Shown here piece after piece: positions 9,235 to 19,338 of a stretch of DNA of 64,000 nucleotides. This DNA comes from Bacteroidales bacterium (lineage in GTDB: Bacteria; Bacteroidota; Bacteroidia; Bacteroidales; UBA1402), in NCBI GenBank assembly GCA_017464285.1, contig JAFUDT010000006.1, positions 119,159-183,158 on the forward strand, in the 5' to 3' direction. Position numbers and translations under genes: made by a program. Positions within the stretch are counted from its first letter, which is position 1, and each line of letters starts with the position of its first letter. Below the pieces are notes generated by a model that saw only the letters and a program-made list of their open reading frames with translations, was not told the DNA's origin and ran no database searches.

Positions 9235-10233
9235 TCAGATCAAAAATCGAGAGAAGAAGAAGAAAAAGCCGGTCGAGAAAAGCAACAGGAGCAAAAGCCG
9301 GCTGGCCCAGTTGTCATTGGCGTCGAAAAAATGCCCTGTCATGATACACCAGGGCATGACGCTCAGTGTCAGACACTCATGTTTGAGAGGGGAGAACAAC
9401 AGGCTCATTACGATCAGCACAAACCAGGTGAACACTAAAAAGGATAAATAGCCTCTGACGCTGTTTTTCTCACTGTAGAACTTGTTGAGCCGGTACAGGA
9501 CGGCCACTATGAACACCAGCAGACAGACACTCAGAAACAGTATTTCCTGCCAGGAAGTCCTTGTCTGAAAGTCGAAGTAGTCGGGCAGTCGTCTGAGACA
9601 GTCGAGCAGCAAGGGCCATTGGCCGGTCAGGAAGCAGAGACCGCCAATCAGCCACGCTACTGTCAGAATGCCTGTCAGGGAGGCAATGAAGCGGTTGAAG
9701 GTAAGGGTATTGATCCAGTTGAAACTGAGCCACAGCAGAGGCAATATCAACAGCAGTGCCGGCATAAGAAGAGCGGCCAGGCTGGTGAAGAAAAAAACGT
9801 TGAACACCTGAATCCGGCAGTTATTTGTCTGGTAGCAGTCGAACAGGTTGATGCAGGCGACTTCCGTCAGTACGCTGGCCACGAGCGCAGAATTGGCACT
9901 ATAGGCCGGTGAGTAGCAGGCCGAGAAGAGAATATAGAAGAAAATAGGGAAGATGCTGAGCGAGTCGATCAACTCATATCGGCGCACCATGGTGTATATG
10001 AGGAACAGGTTAAGTCCGACCAGGCAAAAGCGGATCAGTGCCGAAAGCCAGGGAATTCTGCCCAAGCTGTCGATCTGCCATGCCAAGGGGGAGACCGGCC
10101 CGGATTCTCCAGTCAGGCCTGCCAGAAAAACCTCATGATCTTTAACACCAGACCAGGCCAGCATCAGTGCGAAGAACAGCAGCGTTGTCTGCCATACCCG
10201 GTCGCTGCGAGTGAGCGATTTCAGGTTCATCAT
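9235..10233 (-). CDS. Multi-pass inner membrane protein of unknown function
   Basis: The 332-residue protein is almost wholly hydrophobic, with roughly eight to ten predicted membrane segments separated by short polar loops. It ends in a Leu/Phe-rich helix, and no catalytic motif is recognised. It starts 1 nt after the purD stop (ATGATG at 10233), so it is translationally linked to purD. A similar pairing of purD with a hydrophobic protein occurs in other Bacteroidales as far as I recall. No function is proposed. Confidence 0.8.
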   Translation of the reverse strand: MMNLKSLTRSDRVWQTTLLFFALMLAWSGVKDHEVFLAGLTGESGPVSPLAWQIDSLGRIPWLSALIRFCLVGLNLFLIYTMVRRYELIDSLSIFPIFFYILFSACYSPAYSANSALVASVLTEVACINLFDCYQTNNCRIQVFNVFFFTSLAALLMPALLLILPLLWLSFNWINTLTFNRFIASLTGILTVAWLIGGLCFLTGQWPLLLDCLRRLPDYFDFQTRTSWQEILFLSVCLLVFIVAVLYRLNKFYSEKNSVRGYLSFLVFTWFVLIVMSLLFSPLKHECLTLSVMPWCIMTGHFFDANDNWASRLLLLLLFSTGFFFFFSRFLI

Positions 10234-10234
10234 C

Positions 10235-11503
10235 TTAGAGATCGGAACCTATGTCCGAACGGAAATAAACACCTTCAAAGTCAATCTTACGGGCGTTGGC
10301 GAAGCTCTGGGCCAGAGCGGCGTTCTTGTCACTTCCGTAGGAACTGACAGCCAGCACCCGTCCGCCGTTGGTCAGTATCTTGTCGGCCTGGGCTTTAGTT
10401 CCGGCATGAAAGACGATGCTGTCTTTAACCTGATTCAGACCGCTGATGATCTTGCCTTTTTCGTAGGCTTCGGGATAACCGCCTGAGACAAGCATGACTG
10501 TCACAGCAGCCCGAGGGTCGAATGTGACAGGGCGTTTATCCAGGTCGCCGGCGGCTATGCCTTCAAACAGATCGACAATATCCGATTTCAGGCGTAGCAT
10601 GACGACTTCTGTCTCCGGATCGCCCATGCGGGCGTTGTATTCGATGACATAGGGCTCCATGCCCACTTCTATGAGACCGAAAAAAATGAAGCCCTTGTAA
10701 TCGATGCCCTCCTCGGCCAAGCCTTCTACGGTAGGACGGATAATGCGTTCTTCCACCTTCTTCATGAAGACCTTGTCGGCAAACGGCACGGGCGAGACGG
10801 CGCCCATGCCGCCGGTGTTAAGGCCGGTATTGCCTTCGCCGATGCGTTTATAGTCCTTGGCTTCGGGCAGGATCTGATAGTGCCGACCGTCAGTGACGAC
10901 AAAGACCGAGCATTCGATGCCTGATAGGAATTCTTCGAGCAGCACCGTGCGACTGGCTTCACCGAACTTGCCGTCCAGCATGTTGCGTAATTCTTTTTCC
11001 GCCTCCTGCATATCCTCGATGATGAGAACACCTTTGCCGGCTGCCAGACCGTCCGCTTTGAGGACATAGGGTGCTTTGAGTTGACCGAGGAAGGCAATCC
11101 CCTGTTCCAGATTCTTTTCCGTGACACTGAAATAGCGGGCTGTAGGAATCTGATGCCGCATCATGAATGCCTTCGAAAAATCCTTGCTGCCTTCCAGCCG
11201 GGCACCGCTTTTGGAGGGGCCGATGACGGGAATACGACACAGGTCGGCATCGTCTTGGAAGTAATCGACCACACCTTTGACCAGCGGATCCTCCGGACCG
11301 ACAACGACCATGTCTATGTGATTGTCAAGCACGGCCAGTTTCAGGGCGGGAAAATCGTCTGCTTTGACAGGCAGATTGATGCCGACCTGTGAGGTGCCGG
11401 CATTGCCGGGAGCAATAAAGAGCCGGTCAACTTTGGAACTTTGGGCGATTTTCCAGGCCAGCGCGTGTTCGCGACCGCCTGAACCGAGCAGGAGAATATT
11501 CAT
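10235..11503 (-). CDS. purD: Phosphoribosylamine-glycine ligase
   Basis: PurD joins glycine to phosphoribosylamine using ATP, the second step of purine synthesis. The 422-residue length is typical. The N-terminus has the family's [17 protein letters not shown]. The ATP-grasp domain shows [13 protein letters not shown], the glycine-binding region [12 protein letters not shown], and the Mg-binding [12 protein letters not shown]. The start at 11503 is chosen over an in-frame codon at 11527 because the family's conserved N-terminus begins exactly there. A weak promoter-like TACTTTTA lies upstream at 11537-11544 on this strand. The membrane protein gene follows immediately. Confidence 0.97.
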   Translation of the reverse strand: MNILLLGSGGREHALAWKIAQSSKVDRLFIAPGNAGTSQVGINLPVKADDFPALKLAVLDNHIDMVVVGPEDPLVKGVVDYFQDDADLCRIPVIGPSKSGARLEGSKDFSKAFMMRHQIPTARYFSVTEKNLEQGIAFLGQLKAPYVLKADGLAAGKGVLIIEDMQEAEKELRNMLDGKFGEASRTVLLEEFLSGIECSVFVVTDGRHYQILPEAKDYKRIGEGNTGLNTGGMGAVSPVPFADKVFMKKVEERIIRPTVEGLAEEGIDYKGFIFFGLIEVGMEPYVIEYNARMGDPETEVVMLRLKSDIVDLFEGIAAGDLDKRPVTFDPRAAVTVMLVSGGYPEAYEKGKIISGLNQVKDSIVFHAGTKAQADKILTNGGRVLAVSSYGSDKNAALAQSFANARKIDFEGVYFRSDIGSDL

Positions 11504-11555
11504 AGTCCGTGTTTTGATGAGGTTCAAATTCGGCTGTAAAAGTACAGAAAAAGCC

Positions 11556-13580
11556 TTACATTTTCAACTTGACAACAGCTCCTAATTGCGTCTGGCGGCA
11601 CCCCTCGATACTTTCCAGGCTGTTGCCTATACTTTCGCGGTCGCTATAACGGGTATGTCTCAGACGCAAATCCAGTTGCCAGCGGGATCTGAGCCGCAGG
11701 CTTACCAGTAGGGTGTTGCGACAGCCTTGTCCAGACAGGGAGGCAAAGGGCATACTTCCGGCCAGGTCGGCCTGATAAGAGGAAATGACCAGCCCTCCCG
11801 TATCGAAGAGACAGTGCTGCAGGCACAGCGAGAAAGGTCTTTTGTCTGTGCTGAACCTGATTTCCTGACAGACGACCGTCCCCTGGCTGACCGATGAAAG
11901 CGACTGCAGGTCCTTTTGCCAGTGCAGGTCAAGGGTGGTACGGTAACGCCAGCAGTCGGAAGACAGACTGATTTGCAGTCTGCCCTGACAACGTCTGCGC
12001 GACAATATCGGAGCCACTCCCGGGCCGCATTGGCTGGCGGGAAGCTGATACGGACCGCTTCTCTCCTTGTAGCGTAGCAGGATCTCCGTCTTTCTGCCGG
12101 CTCCATAACGCCCTTCTGCCATCAGTTCGTACCCCTTTGAGGGGGCATTGACCTGGTACTTGAGCCAGGGAAAGCGGTAGCAATCCAGATAGGCTGTCAG
12201 ATCCCAGGCTTTGACGAGACGACAGTCCACCCAAGCAAAAAGGCCCTCTTCGTTGGCAGCACTGCCGTTTACACCGAACGATGAGGCAAAGGGTGCCTGA
12301 TATCCGATATCGTAGTGACGGTAGCAAACCAGGCTTTTGAGCAAGGGATGCGCCTGTATGGTCAGTGTCGCCAGTCCGGACAGGCGACCTTGGGCATCAC
12401 AGGCCAGTTCGCCTCCCCAAAACAGTTGATGATATCTCAGGCGGGCATCTATAGAGAGATTGGCACCCTCTCTCCCCTGGAATTGGAACTGCCGGTAAGC
12501 CTGGCCGTCTGTCTGCCAGGGAATATCGAAGCGATAGTAGAGAGCATTCAGCGACCATTGGCCCGATACAAGACTGTGGCACAACTGTCCTCCGTATTGG
12601 ATCAGCTCTGTATTGCCCCGATTCTCCCTTTCCCGGACGGTTCTGTGCAGCCCGCCTGTCACGAGCGAGCTGAAAACGCTGTCCTGTCTTCGGGTGTCAA
12701 TCCTACGCTGCGAGCAAAAACCTGTCAGTCGCCAATGTCGCCCCAGTTCTGTCTGCAGGCCGATACCGCGAAGGTATCCATACTCGCTTGTCGAGCGGTG
12801 TGGGCGTAGGATAGCTCCGGCGGCGGCCAGCGTTGCCGCCGCTGCCGATTTGCCTCCGAAACTGCCCGGATTGCAGATCAGGCCCTGTCCCATGGTTACA
12901 TGATAGTCGCCCAGAACGAGGTCGCTCAGACATCCTGCCTTTTTGAGGTGGATATGCCACGAAAAAAAGTCGGCACCTGTCTCTCCGGCATCTTTCTCCA
13001 GGGCTATCCCTGCCTGAAAATGCTGCCCTTTTCGATAATTCCATACCAGGGACAGGGACTGTGGCGACCCTAGATAGGACTTGGACAGTTCCCGCAGACT
13101 GTCCTCCGCCTGGTAGCCCCTTTTCTTTTGCAGCACCCGGTCGGTTCTCAACCGTAGGCTCTGGTGGTGTCGGCCGATGGCCAACCTTCCTTGCCGGTCC
13201 TTATCCGTCTCTATCCGCACAAGAGGTCTGACAGCTTTCAGGGTCCATTCATCCCAGCCGTCAATCAGTAACAGCTCTGACAGGGACGCCAGCGGGCGGT
13301 GACGGTCCAGATACAGGCGGAGAGCTTCTTTCTGATGGTCGTCCAGGAAGGGAAGTCTGAGCAATTCATCCTTGTCGGCATGGTTCAGGTCGAGCGGATT
13401 CTCCAGCAGGTCGGCAAGACTCTCGTAGAGACTTTCCGTATCCTCGCCGGTCCTGTTTTCCAGCCATTCTTCCCAAAGTTGTTCCAACTGAGCGGAAGTT
13501 GCCCCCGGCTCCTGCGCCGGCAGTAGCTGGTATCCCAGACAGAGGGCTGCCGCTGACAACCCAAGTATAATCTTATTCAT
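11556..13580 (-). CDS. Outer-membrane protein with N-terminal helix-hairpin-helix domain
   Basis: The 674-residue product starts with a signal peptide (about 1-23, ending LLPAQE). Residues 62-122 form two helix-hairpin-helix units of the ComEA type ([16 protein letters not shown], then [16 protein letters not shown]). The remaining 550 residues are rich in alternating aromatic and polar strands typical of an outer-membrane beta-barrel. HhH units usually bind DNA or proteins, but the role of this Bacteroidota architecture is not established. The ATG at 13580 overlaps the stop of the preceding gene as ATGA, so translation is coupled. The longer in-frame extension has no signal peptide at its end and lies within the upstream gene. 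Confidence 0.75.
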   Translation of the reverse strand: MNKIILGLSAAALCLGYQLLPAQEPGATSAQLEQLWEEWLENRTGEDTESLYESLADLLENPLDLNHADKDELLRLPFLDDHQKEALRLYLDRHRPLASLSELLLIDGWDEWTLKAVRPLVRIETDKDRQGRLAIGRHHQSLRLRTDRVLQKKRGYQAEDSLRELSKSYLGSPQSLSLVWNYRKGQHFQAGIALEKDAGETGADFFSWHIHLKKAGCLSDLVLGDYHVTMGQGLICNPGSFGGKSAAAATLAAAGAILRPHRSTSEYGYLRGIGLQTELGRHWRLTGFCSQRRIDTRRQDSVFSSLVTGGLHRTVRERENRGNTELIQYGGQLCHSLVSGQWSLNALYYRFDIPWQTDGQAYRQFQFQGREGANLSIDARLRYHQLFWGGELACDAQGRLSGLATLTIQAHPLLKSLVCYRHYDIGYQAPFASSFGVNGSAANEEGLFAWVDCRLVKAWDLTAYLDCYRFPWLKYQVNAPSKGYELMAEGRYGAGRKTEILLRYKERSGPYQLPASQCGPGVAPILSRRRCQGRLQISLSSDCWRYRTTLDLHWQKDLQSLSSVSQGTVVCQEIRFSTDKRPFSLCLQHCLFDTGGLVISSYQADLAGSMPFASLSGQGCRNTLLVSLRLRSRWQLDLRLRHTRYSDRESIGNSLESIEGCRQTQLGAVVKLKM

Positions 13581-14413
13581 GGCCGGGAAGGAGAATATCG
13601 GATGCTGCCAGCCAGAGAAACGGGCAGATCCGGAGTGAATGACAGCCCCCAGTCCACTTGCCAGCCCTTGAACAGATACCCCAGGCCGCAATTCAGACAG
13701 GGATAGGGCCAACGGCCGCCGATACGCATAATGCCCTTGCCTTTGCCGGAAGTCCTGCCCAACAGGTACTCGCCTGCTGCACGCCACAGTAGAGGCTCGG
13801 CTATTTGTTTCTCCATTTCACCTGTCAACAGCAGGTTGGCAGAAATCCGGTGTGAGACACCCAGTCTGAAATCGGTGTGATAACCATAGACATTGCTGGG
13901 AAGCAGGTTGAACGTTCGGAAATAAAAGTCTGTTACACTGTCGTTGGTATAGAAGAAAGAAATTCCGGCCAGCCAAGTGAAGTGATAACGGCCATTCTCT
14001 GCCAGACGATTAAAACCGGCATCCGCTTCAATGTTCAGTCGCGGGAAGAAGGGCCTCCTCAAGGAAAAGACGGCCGTTTGCACACTCAGGGTGGACGGGC
14101 TGCCTGTAGCGGCCAGGTGAAGGCGGAATCTCTCATGTCGCCGTGTACAGGCCAGGCGCAGAGCCCGGCCGAAGAGTTGAGGACGGAGGTATGGCATACG
14201 GAAGTCAGCCTGTACGTGCTGCAGGCGGAAACCGGTAAAAGTGTCGGTGGCTGCCCGGGTGTCCCGGCTCTCAGAAGGCATCATGCCTCCCAGACCAAGA
14301 CTGGCAGCGTCTCCGAGAAGATCGGCTGCCGTCATGTGCTGAGCTGGAGCAGCGATGAAGGAAAACAAGCACTCCAGCAGGAGGAATGCCCGCAACAGTG
14401 AAGTGTATTTCAT
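13577..14413 (-). CDS. Exported protein, probable outer-membrane barrel, function unknown
   Basis: The 278-residue protein has a clear signal peptide (about 1-25, ending FIAAPAQ). The mature part has short alternating strands rich in Phe, Arg and Tyr, which suggests a small outer-membrane beta-barrel. No domain is recognised. It is the first gene of a minus-strand pair: its TGA overlaps the ATG of the HhH-barrel gene by 4 nt, so the two proteins are probably made together and may act together. A -7 element TATTTTTG lies 26 nt upstream. Confidence 0.7.
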   Translation of the reverse strand: MKYTSLLRAFLLLECLFSFIAAPAQHMTAADLLGDAASLGLGGMMPSESRDTRAATDTFTGFRLQHVQADFRMPYLRPQLFGRALRLACTRRHERFRLHLAATGSPSTLSVQTAVFSLRRPFFPRLNIEADAGFNRLAENGRYHFTWLAGISFFYTNDSVTDFYFRTFNLLPSNVYGYHTDFRLGVSHRISANLLLTGEMEKQIAEPLLWRAAGEYLLGRTSGKGKGIMRIGGRWPYPCLNCGLGYLFKGWQVDWGLSFTPDLPVSLAGSIRYSPSRP

Positions 14414-14438
14414 GACAGAAGTCCTTTAAGGTTGGCGA

Positions 14439-14446
14439 CAAAAATA
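14439..14446 (-). promoter_or_regulatory. Promoter -7 element for the exported protein pair
   Basis: Read on the minus strand these bases are TATTTTTG, an exact match to TAnnTTTG. It lies 26 nt upstream of the ATG at 14413 and diverges from the promoter at 14524. No -33 box is at standard spacing. Confidence 0.5.
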
Positions 14447-14523
14447 GGTTGTCCGCTGCAAATAACTCTTGAACCATAAGTTGATAATACTTCCCGACAG
14501 TAGATTCTTAGAATTATAATGCC

Positions 14524-14531
14524 TATTTTTG
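14524..14531 (+). promoter_or_regulatory. Promoter -7 element abutting the DUF4294 start codon
   Basis: TATTTTTG matches the -7 consensus exactly and ends only 4 nt before the ATG at 14536. Transcription would then start at or next to the start codon, which implies a leaderless message. No later in-frame ATG could restore a signal peptide. Confidence 0.55.
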
Positions 14532-14535
14532 CATC

Positions 14536-15144
14536 ATGAGAAAAACACTGCTGCTTATCTGGTTTCTGTTCCCGACATTGTTTGTGATTGCCGTTCATTC
14601 GGCCGACTATGTCTCCCTCTCGTCAAGGAACGTGACAGTCCCCGCCTATGTCAATGCCTATGGCGATACGATTCCCTATATCGCCCTTAGACCTTATTAC
14701 ATCTACGGTCCTTTGCGCTTCCGATCCCAGAAACAGGAAAAGCTCTATTGGAAGACTGTCCGTGATGTACGCAAATGTCTTCCGCTGGCCAAGTTGGTGG
14801 CCGCTACGCTCATTGAAACAACAGAATACCTCCAGACCCTGCCCGATGACAAGGCACGCGAGGCTCATCTGCGTCAGATGGAGAAAGATCTGGTCAGGGA
14901 GTATGAGCCAGTACTGCGTAAAATGACCTATAGTCAGGGGAAGGTGTTGCTGCGACTGATTGCCAGGGAGTGTGACTCTACGCCCTATGATATACTCAGG
15001 GGCTATATCGGCACTTTCTCCGCCAATTTCTGGCAGGGGGTAGCCAGACTTTTCACGGCCAATCTCAAGACCGACTACCAGCCTGAGGGCCGTGATGCCA
15101 TGATTGAGCAGGTGGCTGTCCTCATAGAGCAGGGAGAACTCTGA
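14536..15144 (+). CDS. DUF4294 family exported protein
   Basis: The 202-residue protein begins with a signal peptide or N-terminal anchor (MRKTLLLIWFLFPTLFVIA, cleavage near residue 23). The mature part is mainly helical and highly charged, with RYYW-like features such as KLYWKTVRDVRKCLPLAK, as in the Bacteroidota family DUF4294. No enzymatic motif is visible and no role is known. The start is fixed by the signal peptide even though it lies only 4 nt after the -7 promoter element. The gene is alone on its strand and converges on metK with a 16-nt gap. Confidence 0.8.
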   Translation: MRKTLLLIWFLFPTLFVIAVHSADYVSLSSRNVTVPAYVNAYGDTIPYIALRPYYIYGPLRFRSQKQEKLYWKTVRDVRKCLPLAKLVAATLIETTEYLQTLPDDKAREAHLRQMEKDLVREYEPVLRKMTYSQGKVLLRLIARECDSTPYDILRGYIGTFSANFWQGVARLFTANLKTDYQPEGRDAMIEQVAVLIEQGEL

Positions 15145-15160
15145 GGCTGCCTGTGCCGAT

Positions 15161-16453
15161 TTATTTCAATTTGAAAGCATCCTTGATTTTATCGACATAG
15201 TCGAGTTTTTCCCAGGTGAAGAGTTCGACCTCGACATCTCGGTTGCCCTCATAGCGAGATTCAAAATGCTTGACCAACCGCTGCGGTTCACGTCCGAAAT
15301 GTCCGTATGCGGCTGTTTCAGAGTATATTGGTTTGCGCAGCTGCAGGCGCTCCTCGATGGCTCTGGGCCGTAAATCGAACAGGCGACCCACTACTTGAGC
15401 TATCTCTCCGTCCGAGAGAGAGACTTTGGACTTCCCGTAGGTATTGACGTAGATGTTGACAGGCTCAGCTACCCCGATGGCATAAGATATCTGAATAAGT
15501 ACCTCATCGGAGACCCCTGCCGCTACCAGGTTTTTGGCGATATGACGGGCGGCGTATGCGGCCGAGCGGTCCACTTTGGAAGGATCTTTGCCCGAGAAGG
15601 CACCGCCTCCGTGTGCCCCTTTGCCTCCGTAGGTGTCGACAATGATCTTCCGCCCTGTCAGGCCACTGTCTCCATGAGGCCCTCCGATGACGAATTTGCC
15701 GGTAGGGTTGACAAACAGGATATACTTGTCGTCAAGCAGGTCCTTGAGGCGCTTGTCTTTACCGAACACCTGTGGAATAAGGTATTGCTCCACATCCCGA
15801 CGGATGCGGGCGAGCATCTCGGCATCGGCTGCTTCCTGAGACTTGCCGTTGCCGGCCTGGATGAACTCATCGTGCTGGGTGGATATTACGATGGTGTGTA
15901 TGCGTTTGGGGTGCCCGTCGTCGTGATATTCGACTGTTACCTGAGCTTTGGAATCGGGCCGCAGATAGGTCATAACCTTCCCTTCGCGACGGATGGCGGC
16001 CAACTCTTTGAGCAGCCGATGGGACAGTTCGAGCGGCAGGGGCATGTAGTTGTCGGTGTCACGGCAGGCATAGCCGAACATCATACCCTGGTCGCCGGCT
16101 CCCTGATTCATGGGGTCTTCTTTGGCCACACCGTCTACGCCGCGATTGATGTCGTCCGACTGTTCGTGGATGGCTGATAGTACGCCGCAGGACGAGCCGT
16201 CGAACTTATATTCGCTTTTGGTATAGCCAATGCGGTTGATGACCTGACGGGCGATATCCTGAACATCGATATAGATGCTGGATTTGACCTCACCGCACAG
16301 GATTACCTGTCCGGTAGTGACCATGGTTTCACAGGCGGTTTTGGACTGAGGGTCGTAGGCAAGAAAATTATCGACCAGAGCATCCGAAATCTGGTCGGCG
16401 ACTTTGTCGGGATGTCCTTCCGATACTGATTCTGAAGTGAATAAATAGGCCAT
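15161..16453 (-). CDS. metK: S-adenosylmethionine synthase
   Basis: MetK makes S-adenosylmethionine from methionine and ATP in the cytoplasm. The 430-residue length matches Bacteroidota MetK, which is longer than the E. coli enzyme. The N-terminus [20 protein letters not shown] is diagnostic. The signatures [12 protein letters not shown] and [16 protein letters not shown] are both intact. The ATG at 16453 gives the conserved N-terminus; an extension to 16567 would cross the promoter. A TACCTTTG -7 element lies 19 nt upstream. No SAM riboswitch can fit in the short predicted leader of about 16 nt. Confidence 0.98.
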   Translation of the reverse strand: MAYLFTSESVSEGHPDKVADQISDALVDNFLAYDPQSKTACETMVTTGQVILCGEVKSSIYIDVQDIARQVINRIGYTKSEYKFDGSSCGVLSAIHEQSDDINRGVDGVAKEDPMNQGAGDQGMMFGYACRDTDNYMPLPLELSHRLLKELAAIRREGKVMTYLRPDSKAQVTVEYHDDGHPKRIHTIVISTQHDEFIQAGNGKSQEAADAEMLARIRRDVEQYLIPQVFGKDKRLKDLLDDKYILFVNPTGKFVIGGPHGDSGLTGRKIIVDTYGGKGAHGGGAFSGKDPSKVDRSAAYAARHIAKNLVAAGVSDEVLIQISYAIGVAEPVNIYVNTYGKSKVSLSDGEIAQVVGRLFDLRPRAIEERLQLRKPIYSETAAYGHFGREPQRLVKHFESRYEGNRDVEVELFTWEKLDYVDKIKDAFKLK

Positions 16454-16472
16454 TTTCCATGAAATTGAAGGA

Positions 16473-16480
16473 CAAAGGTA
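16473..16480 (-). promoter_or_regulatory. Promoter -7 element for metK
   Basis: The minus strand reads TACCTTTG, an exact TAnnTTTG match, 19 nt before the metK ATG. It lies back to back with the promoter of the methyltransferase gene at 16493-16523. Confidence 0.6.
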
Positions 16481-16492
16481 CGTAAAATAAAT

Positions 16493-16523
16493 TTTGGATT
16501 GAGCACGGCATACACTATTTTTG
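16493..16523 (+). promoter_or_regulatory. Complete -33/-7 promoter for the methyltransferase-sirtuin operon
   Basis: TTTG at 16493-16496 and TATTTTTG at 16516-16523 are separated by exactly 19 nt. This is a full match in sequence and spacing. It drives the plus-strand genes starting at 16542. Confidence 0.75.
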
Positions 16524-16541
16524 CAGCTACGGCGAAGACTG

Positions 16542-17429
16542 ATGTTTATGACGACAGATTTTGGCAAAGATTATGAATTGATCGACAGTGGTGACTTTGA
16601 GAAACTGGAAAGATTCGGACCTTACCGCCTTCGGCGTCCGGAGCCGCAAGCCATCTGGCCCAAAGCTCTCTCCTCCGTTGAGTGGCAGGCCGATGCCTGG
16701 TTCAAGCGCAGTACTGTTTCAGCCGCCGACCGTTCCGAGCGGGGAGAATGGTTATTACGGCCGGGGATGCCCGATCGCTGGACAGTGGCCTATAACTGTC
16801 GGGGGGAGCAGTTGTGTTTTCGGCTGGGTATGACCTCTTTCAAGCATGTCGGTCTCTTCCCCGAACAGGCATCCAACTGGGACTACATTTACGAGGCGCT
16901 TAAAGCGATGCCTCCGGCCTCCCAGGTACTCAATCTTTTTGCCTATACCGGAGGCGCAACACTGGCAGCCAGGGCGGCCGGTGCCGAGGTGATTCACCTG
17001 GATGCCGTCCGGCAGGTGGTCAGCTGGGCCAGCGACAATTTGCAACTGTCAGGTTTGAATGGTGTACACTGGCTTGTCGAAGATGCTATGAACTATGTCC
17101 GCCGCGAGGCCCGTCGGGGCAAACGCTATCAGGGCATCATCCTGGACCCGCCGGCGTACGGCCGCGGTCCGAAAGGGGAAAAATGGATATTGGAAGAAGG
17201 AATTGCCGAGCTGATGGCCGCCTGCGCCAGACTGCTGGATCCACAGTGTGGCTTTGTGGTGCTCAATCTTTATTCAATGGGCTTTTCAGCTTCGATTGCG
17301 GAGAATCTGCTACGCTGCTATTTCCCTTATGCCCGGGAGATGGAGAAAGGCGAGTTGTGTATGCAGGACCGGGCCGGCAGGATTCTTCCTTTGAGTGTAT
17401 ATGCAAGATTCAAACATATAACCTGTTAA
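16542..17429 (+). CDS. Class I SAM-dependent methyltransferase, RlmI/RlmK-like
   Basis: The 295-residue protein resembles the 23S rRNA cytosine methyltransferase group (COG1092). A substrate-recognition N-terminal half precedes the Rossmann domain. The SAM-binding motif [10 protein letters not shown] is at about 129-138, an acidic ribose-binding residue follows in VIHLDAV, and motif IV appears as [14 protein letters not shown] at about 199-212. A PUA domain and the catalytic cysteines of RlmI are not obvious, so the target base is uncertain. The start is ATG 16542 (or 16548); the longer frame would begin inside the -7 box. It leads an operon with the sirtuin, 3 nt downstream. Confidence 0.8.
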   Translation: MFMTTDFGKDYELIDSGDFEKLERFGPYRLRRPEPQAIWPKALSSVEWQADAWFKRSTVSAADRSERGEWLLRPGMPDRWTVAYNCRGEQLCFRLGMTSFKHVGLFPEQASNWDYIYEALKAMPPASQVLNLFAYTGGATLAARAAGAEVIHLDAVRQVVSWASDNLQLSGLNGVHWLVEDAMNYVRREARRGKRYQGIILDPPAYGRGPKGEKWILEEGIAELMAACARLLDPQCGFVVLNLYSMGFSASIAENLLRCYFPYAREMEKGELCMQDRAGRILPLSVYARFKHITC

Positions 17430-17432
17430 GTG

Positions 17433-18119
17433 ATGAGAAGGATAGTCTGTCTGACGGGCGCCGGTATGAGCGCCGAGAGTGGTATCAGCACTTTCCGTGA
17501 TAACGGAGGCCTGTGGGACCAGTACCGGGTCGAAGATGTGGCTACCCCTGAGGGTTGGGAGCGCAATCCGCGGCTGGTGACCGATTTTTACAACGGCCAG
17601 CGTGAGAAACTGCTCCTTGTCAAGCCTAATCCCGGGCATCTGGGTTTGGCCCGGCTGGAGGAGAAATATGAGGTTCATATCATCACCCAGAATATAGATG
17701 ACCTGCATGAACGGGCCGGCAGCAGCCATGTCGTGCATCTGCACGGCGAGTTGACCAAGATGCGGGGCTGCGTTCACGAAGACTATGTCGTCAGTCTCCA
17801 GCCCGGACAGTATCACCAGTCTTACGGACAGAAGACGCCTTATGGCGATCTGTTGCGGCCGCACATCGTCTGGTTCGGTGAAGCGGTGCCGATGATAGAG
17901 ACGGCGATAGAACTGACGCAGCGGGCGGATATTTATGTGGTCATCGGCTCTTCCCTTCAGGTGTATCCGGCGGCTGGTCTGCTGCATTATCTGCCGATGG
18001 GAGTGCCGCTTTATGTCATCGATCCCAAGGAGGTACCTCTGCCATCCCGGCCAGAAGTCTGTTTCCTGCAGAAGACAGCCACTGAGGGTGTGGAGGAAAT
18101 CCTAAAAATTTTAATGTAA
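17433..18119 (+). CDS. NAD-dependent protein deacylase, sirtuin family
   Basis: This 228-residue sirtuin removes acyl groups from lysines using NAD. Visible motifs are GAGMSAESGI at 9-18, TQNIDDLHERAG at 85-96, the catalytic His104 in HLHGEL, IVWFGE at 145-150 and IGSSLQVYPAAGL at 171-183. The two zinc-binding Cys pairs of many sirtuins are absent, as I recall for Bacteroidota members. Aligned with E. coli CobB, the class III desuccinylase pair Tyr-x-x-Arg reads Y53-N-G-Q56, so the Arg is replaced by Gln, possibly with R57 as a neighbour. The ATG at 17433 is preferred to a GTG one codon earlier. Confidence 0.92.
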   Translation: MRRIVCLTGAGMSAESGISTFRDNGGLWDQYRVEDVATPEGWERNPRLVTDFYNGQREKLLLVKPNPGHLGLARLEEKYEVHIITQNIDDLHERAGSSHVVHLHGELTKMRGCVHEDYVVSLQPGQYHQSYGQKTPYGDLLRPHIVWFGEAVPMIETAIELTQRADIYVVIGSSLQVYPAAGLLHYLPMGVPLYVIDPKEVPLPSRPEVCFLQKTATEGVEEILKILM

Positions 18120-18129
18120 ACATTTGACA

Positions 18130-19299
18130 ATGAGAAATAAAGGACTGATAACCCTACTTGTGACCGCCCTATTGCTGACAGCTTGCGGGCAGCCTCGTTT
18201 CAGCGTGGAAGGTACTGTCGAAGACGCTGAAGGACAGACATTGTACTTTGAACAGCAGGCACTTGCATCGATTACCCTTTTGGATTCCCAAGTGCTCAAT
18301 GCTTCCGGTCGTTTCCGCTTTAAGGCGACGGTGCCGGCCTATCCCGAGTTCTACCGTCTTCGTCTGGGTGGAAAGTCCATCCCCCTGGCAGTCGATACGG
18401 TCGTCCATGTGAAGATACATAGCGATGCCGGACAGTTCAACACGGCATATCAGGTAGAAGGCTCCTTTGTCTGCGAACAGCTACAGGAGCTCTCTCAGAT
18501 GAAAAGAGAGGTGGGCTTGCGTTACGACACGCTCAACGCCAGTTTCCGGCAGCGGGAAATCAGTCAGGAAGGCTATATCGAGGCAATCCGTTCCCTGGTG
18601 GACGACTACAAGCAGCAGGCCTTGCCTTATATTTACGGCAACCCCAAGTCTGCGGCGGCCTACTATGCCCTGTACCAACGCTTGCAGAAACTATTGCTGT
18701 TCAACCCCGCCGATCGGGTTGACAACCAGGCTTTCGCCGCAGTGGCGACGAGTTGGCAGTACTTTTATCCCGAATCGCCCCGAACCGGCAATTTGGTACA
18801 TCTGGCGCTATCGGGAATGAAGCAGATACGTCAGGAGCGTCAGCAACGAGAGGAGCCGGGAAACCGCCCTGAGATTGTCGAACGGGACAAGATGCCTTTT
18901 TTTGACATTACTTTGCCGAATATTTTCGGCCAGCCTGTCTCGCTCTCCAGTTTGGAAGGTAAAGTCATCATGCTGGATTTTACGGCTTACCAGACCGATT
19001 ATTCGGCGGCTCGTACACTTACTATGCGGGAACTCTACAACCGTTATGAAGATGCCGGTTTCGAGATCTTCCAGGTTTCGCTTGACACAGACGAGCATTT
19101 CTGGAAGACTTCGGCCCTGAATCTCCCCTGGGTCTGTGTGCGAGACCAGAACAGTCTGCGTTCGGTCTATGCGATGCAGTATTACGTGCAGCAGTTGCCC
19201 ACATTTTTCCTGATCGACCGTCATGGGTTCATGGCTGCCCGGGATGAATCCATACAGGATCTGGAGAAAGAGATTGTCCGTCTGCTCCGCGAAAAATAA
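18130..19299 (+). CDS. DUF4369/TlpA-like lipoprotein with a thioredoxin fold lacking CxxC
   Basis: The 389-residue product has a lipoprotein signal with lipobox LLTAC (Cys20). Residues about 24-100 fit a DUF4369 domain, the middle is helical, and about 255-389 form a TlpA-like thioredoxin fold. Where active homologs carry WASWCGPC, this protein reads DFTAYQTDYSA, so both redox cysteines are missing. The cis-Pro loop is kept as QLPTFFLIDRHG. It therefore cannot act as a thiol oxidoreductase in the usual way and is more likely a binding or structural protein facing the periplasm. ATG 18130 is chosen over a TTG two codons upstream. It lies 10 nt after the sirtuin gene. Confidence 0.82.
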   Translation: MRNKGLITLLVTALLLTACGQPRFSVEGTVEDAEGQTLYFEQQALASITLLDSQVLNASGRFRFKATVPAYPEFYRLRLGGKSIPLAVDTVVHVKIHSDAGQFNTAYQVEGSFVCEQLQELSQMKREVGLRYDTLNASFRQREISQEGYIEAIRSLVDDYKQQALPYIYGNPKSAAAYYALYQRLQKLLLFNPADRVDNQAFAAVATSWQYFYPESPRTGNLVHLALSGMKQIRQERQQREEPGNRPEIVERDKMPFFDITLPNIFGQPVSLSSLEGKVIMLDFTAYQTDYSAARTLTMRELYNRYEDAGFEIFQVSLDTDEHFWKTSALNLPWVCVRDQNSLRSVYAMQYYVQQLPTFFLIDRHGFMAARDESIQDLEKEIVRLLREK

Positions 19300-19338
19300 A
19301 TTTTTTGCGAAATATTTTCCAATAACAAAAAGAATCTG

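Noticed and set aside
16454..16541. Possible SAM riboswitch upstream of metK
   Set aside because: The predicted leader is only about 16 nt, too short for any known SAM riboswitch, and no conserved riboswitch core was seen.
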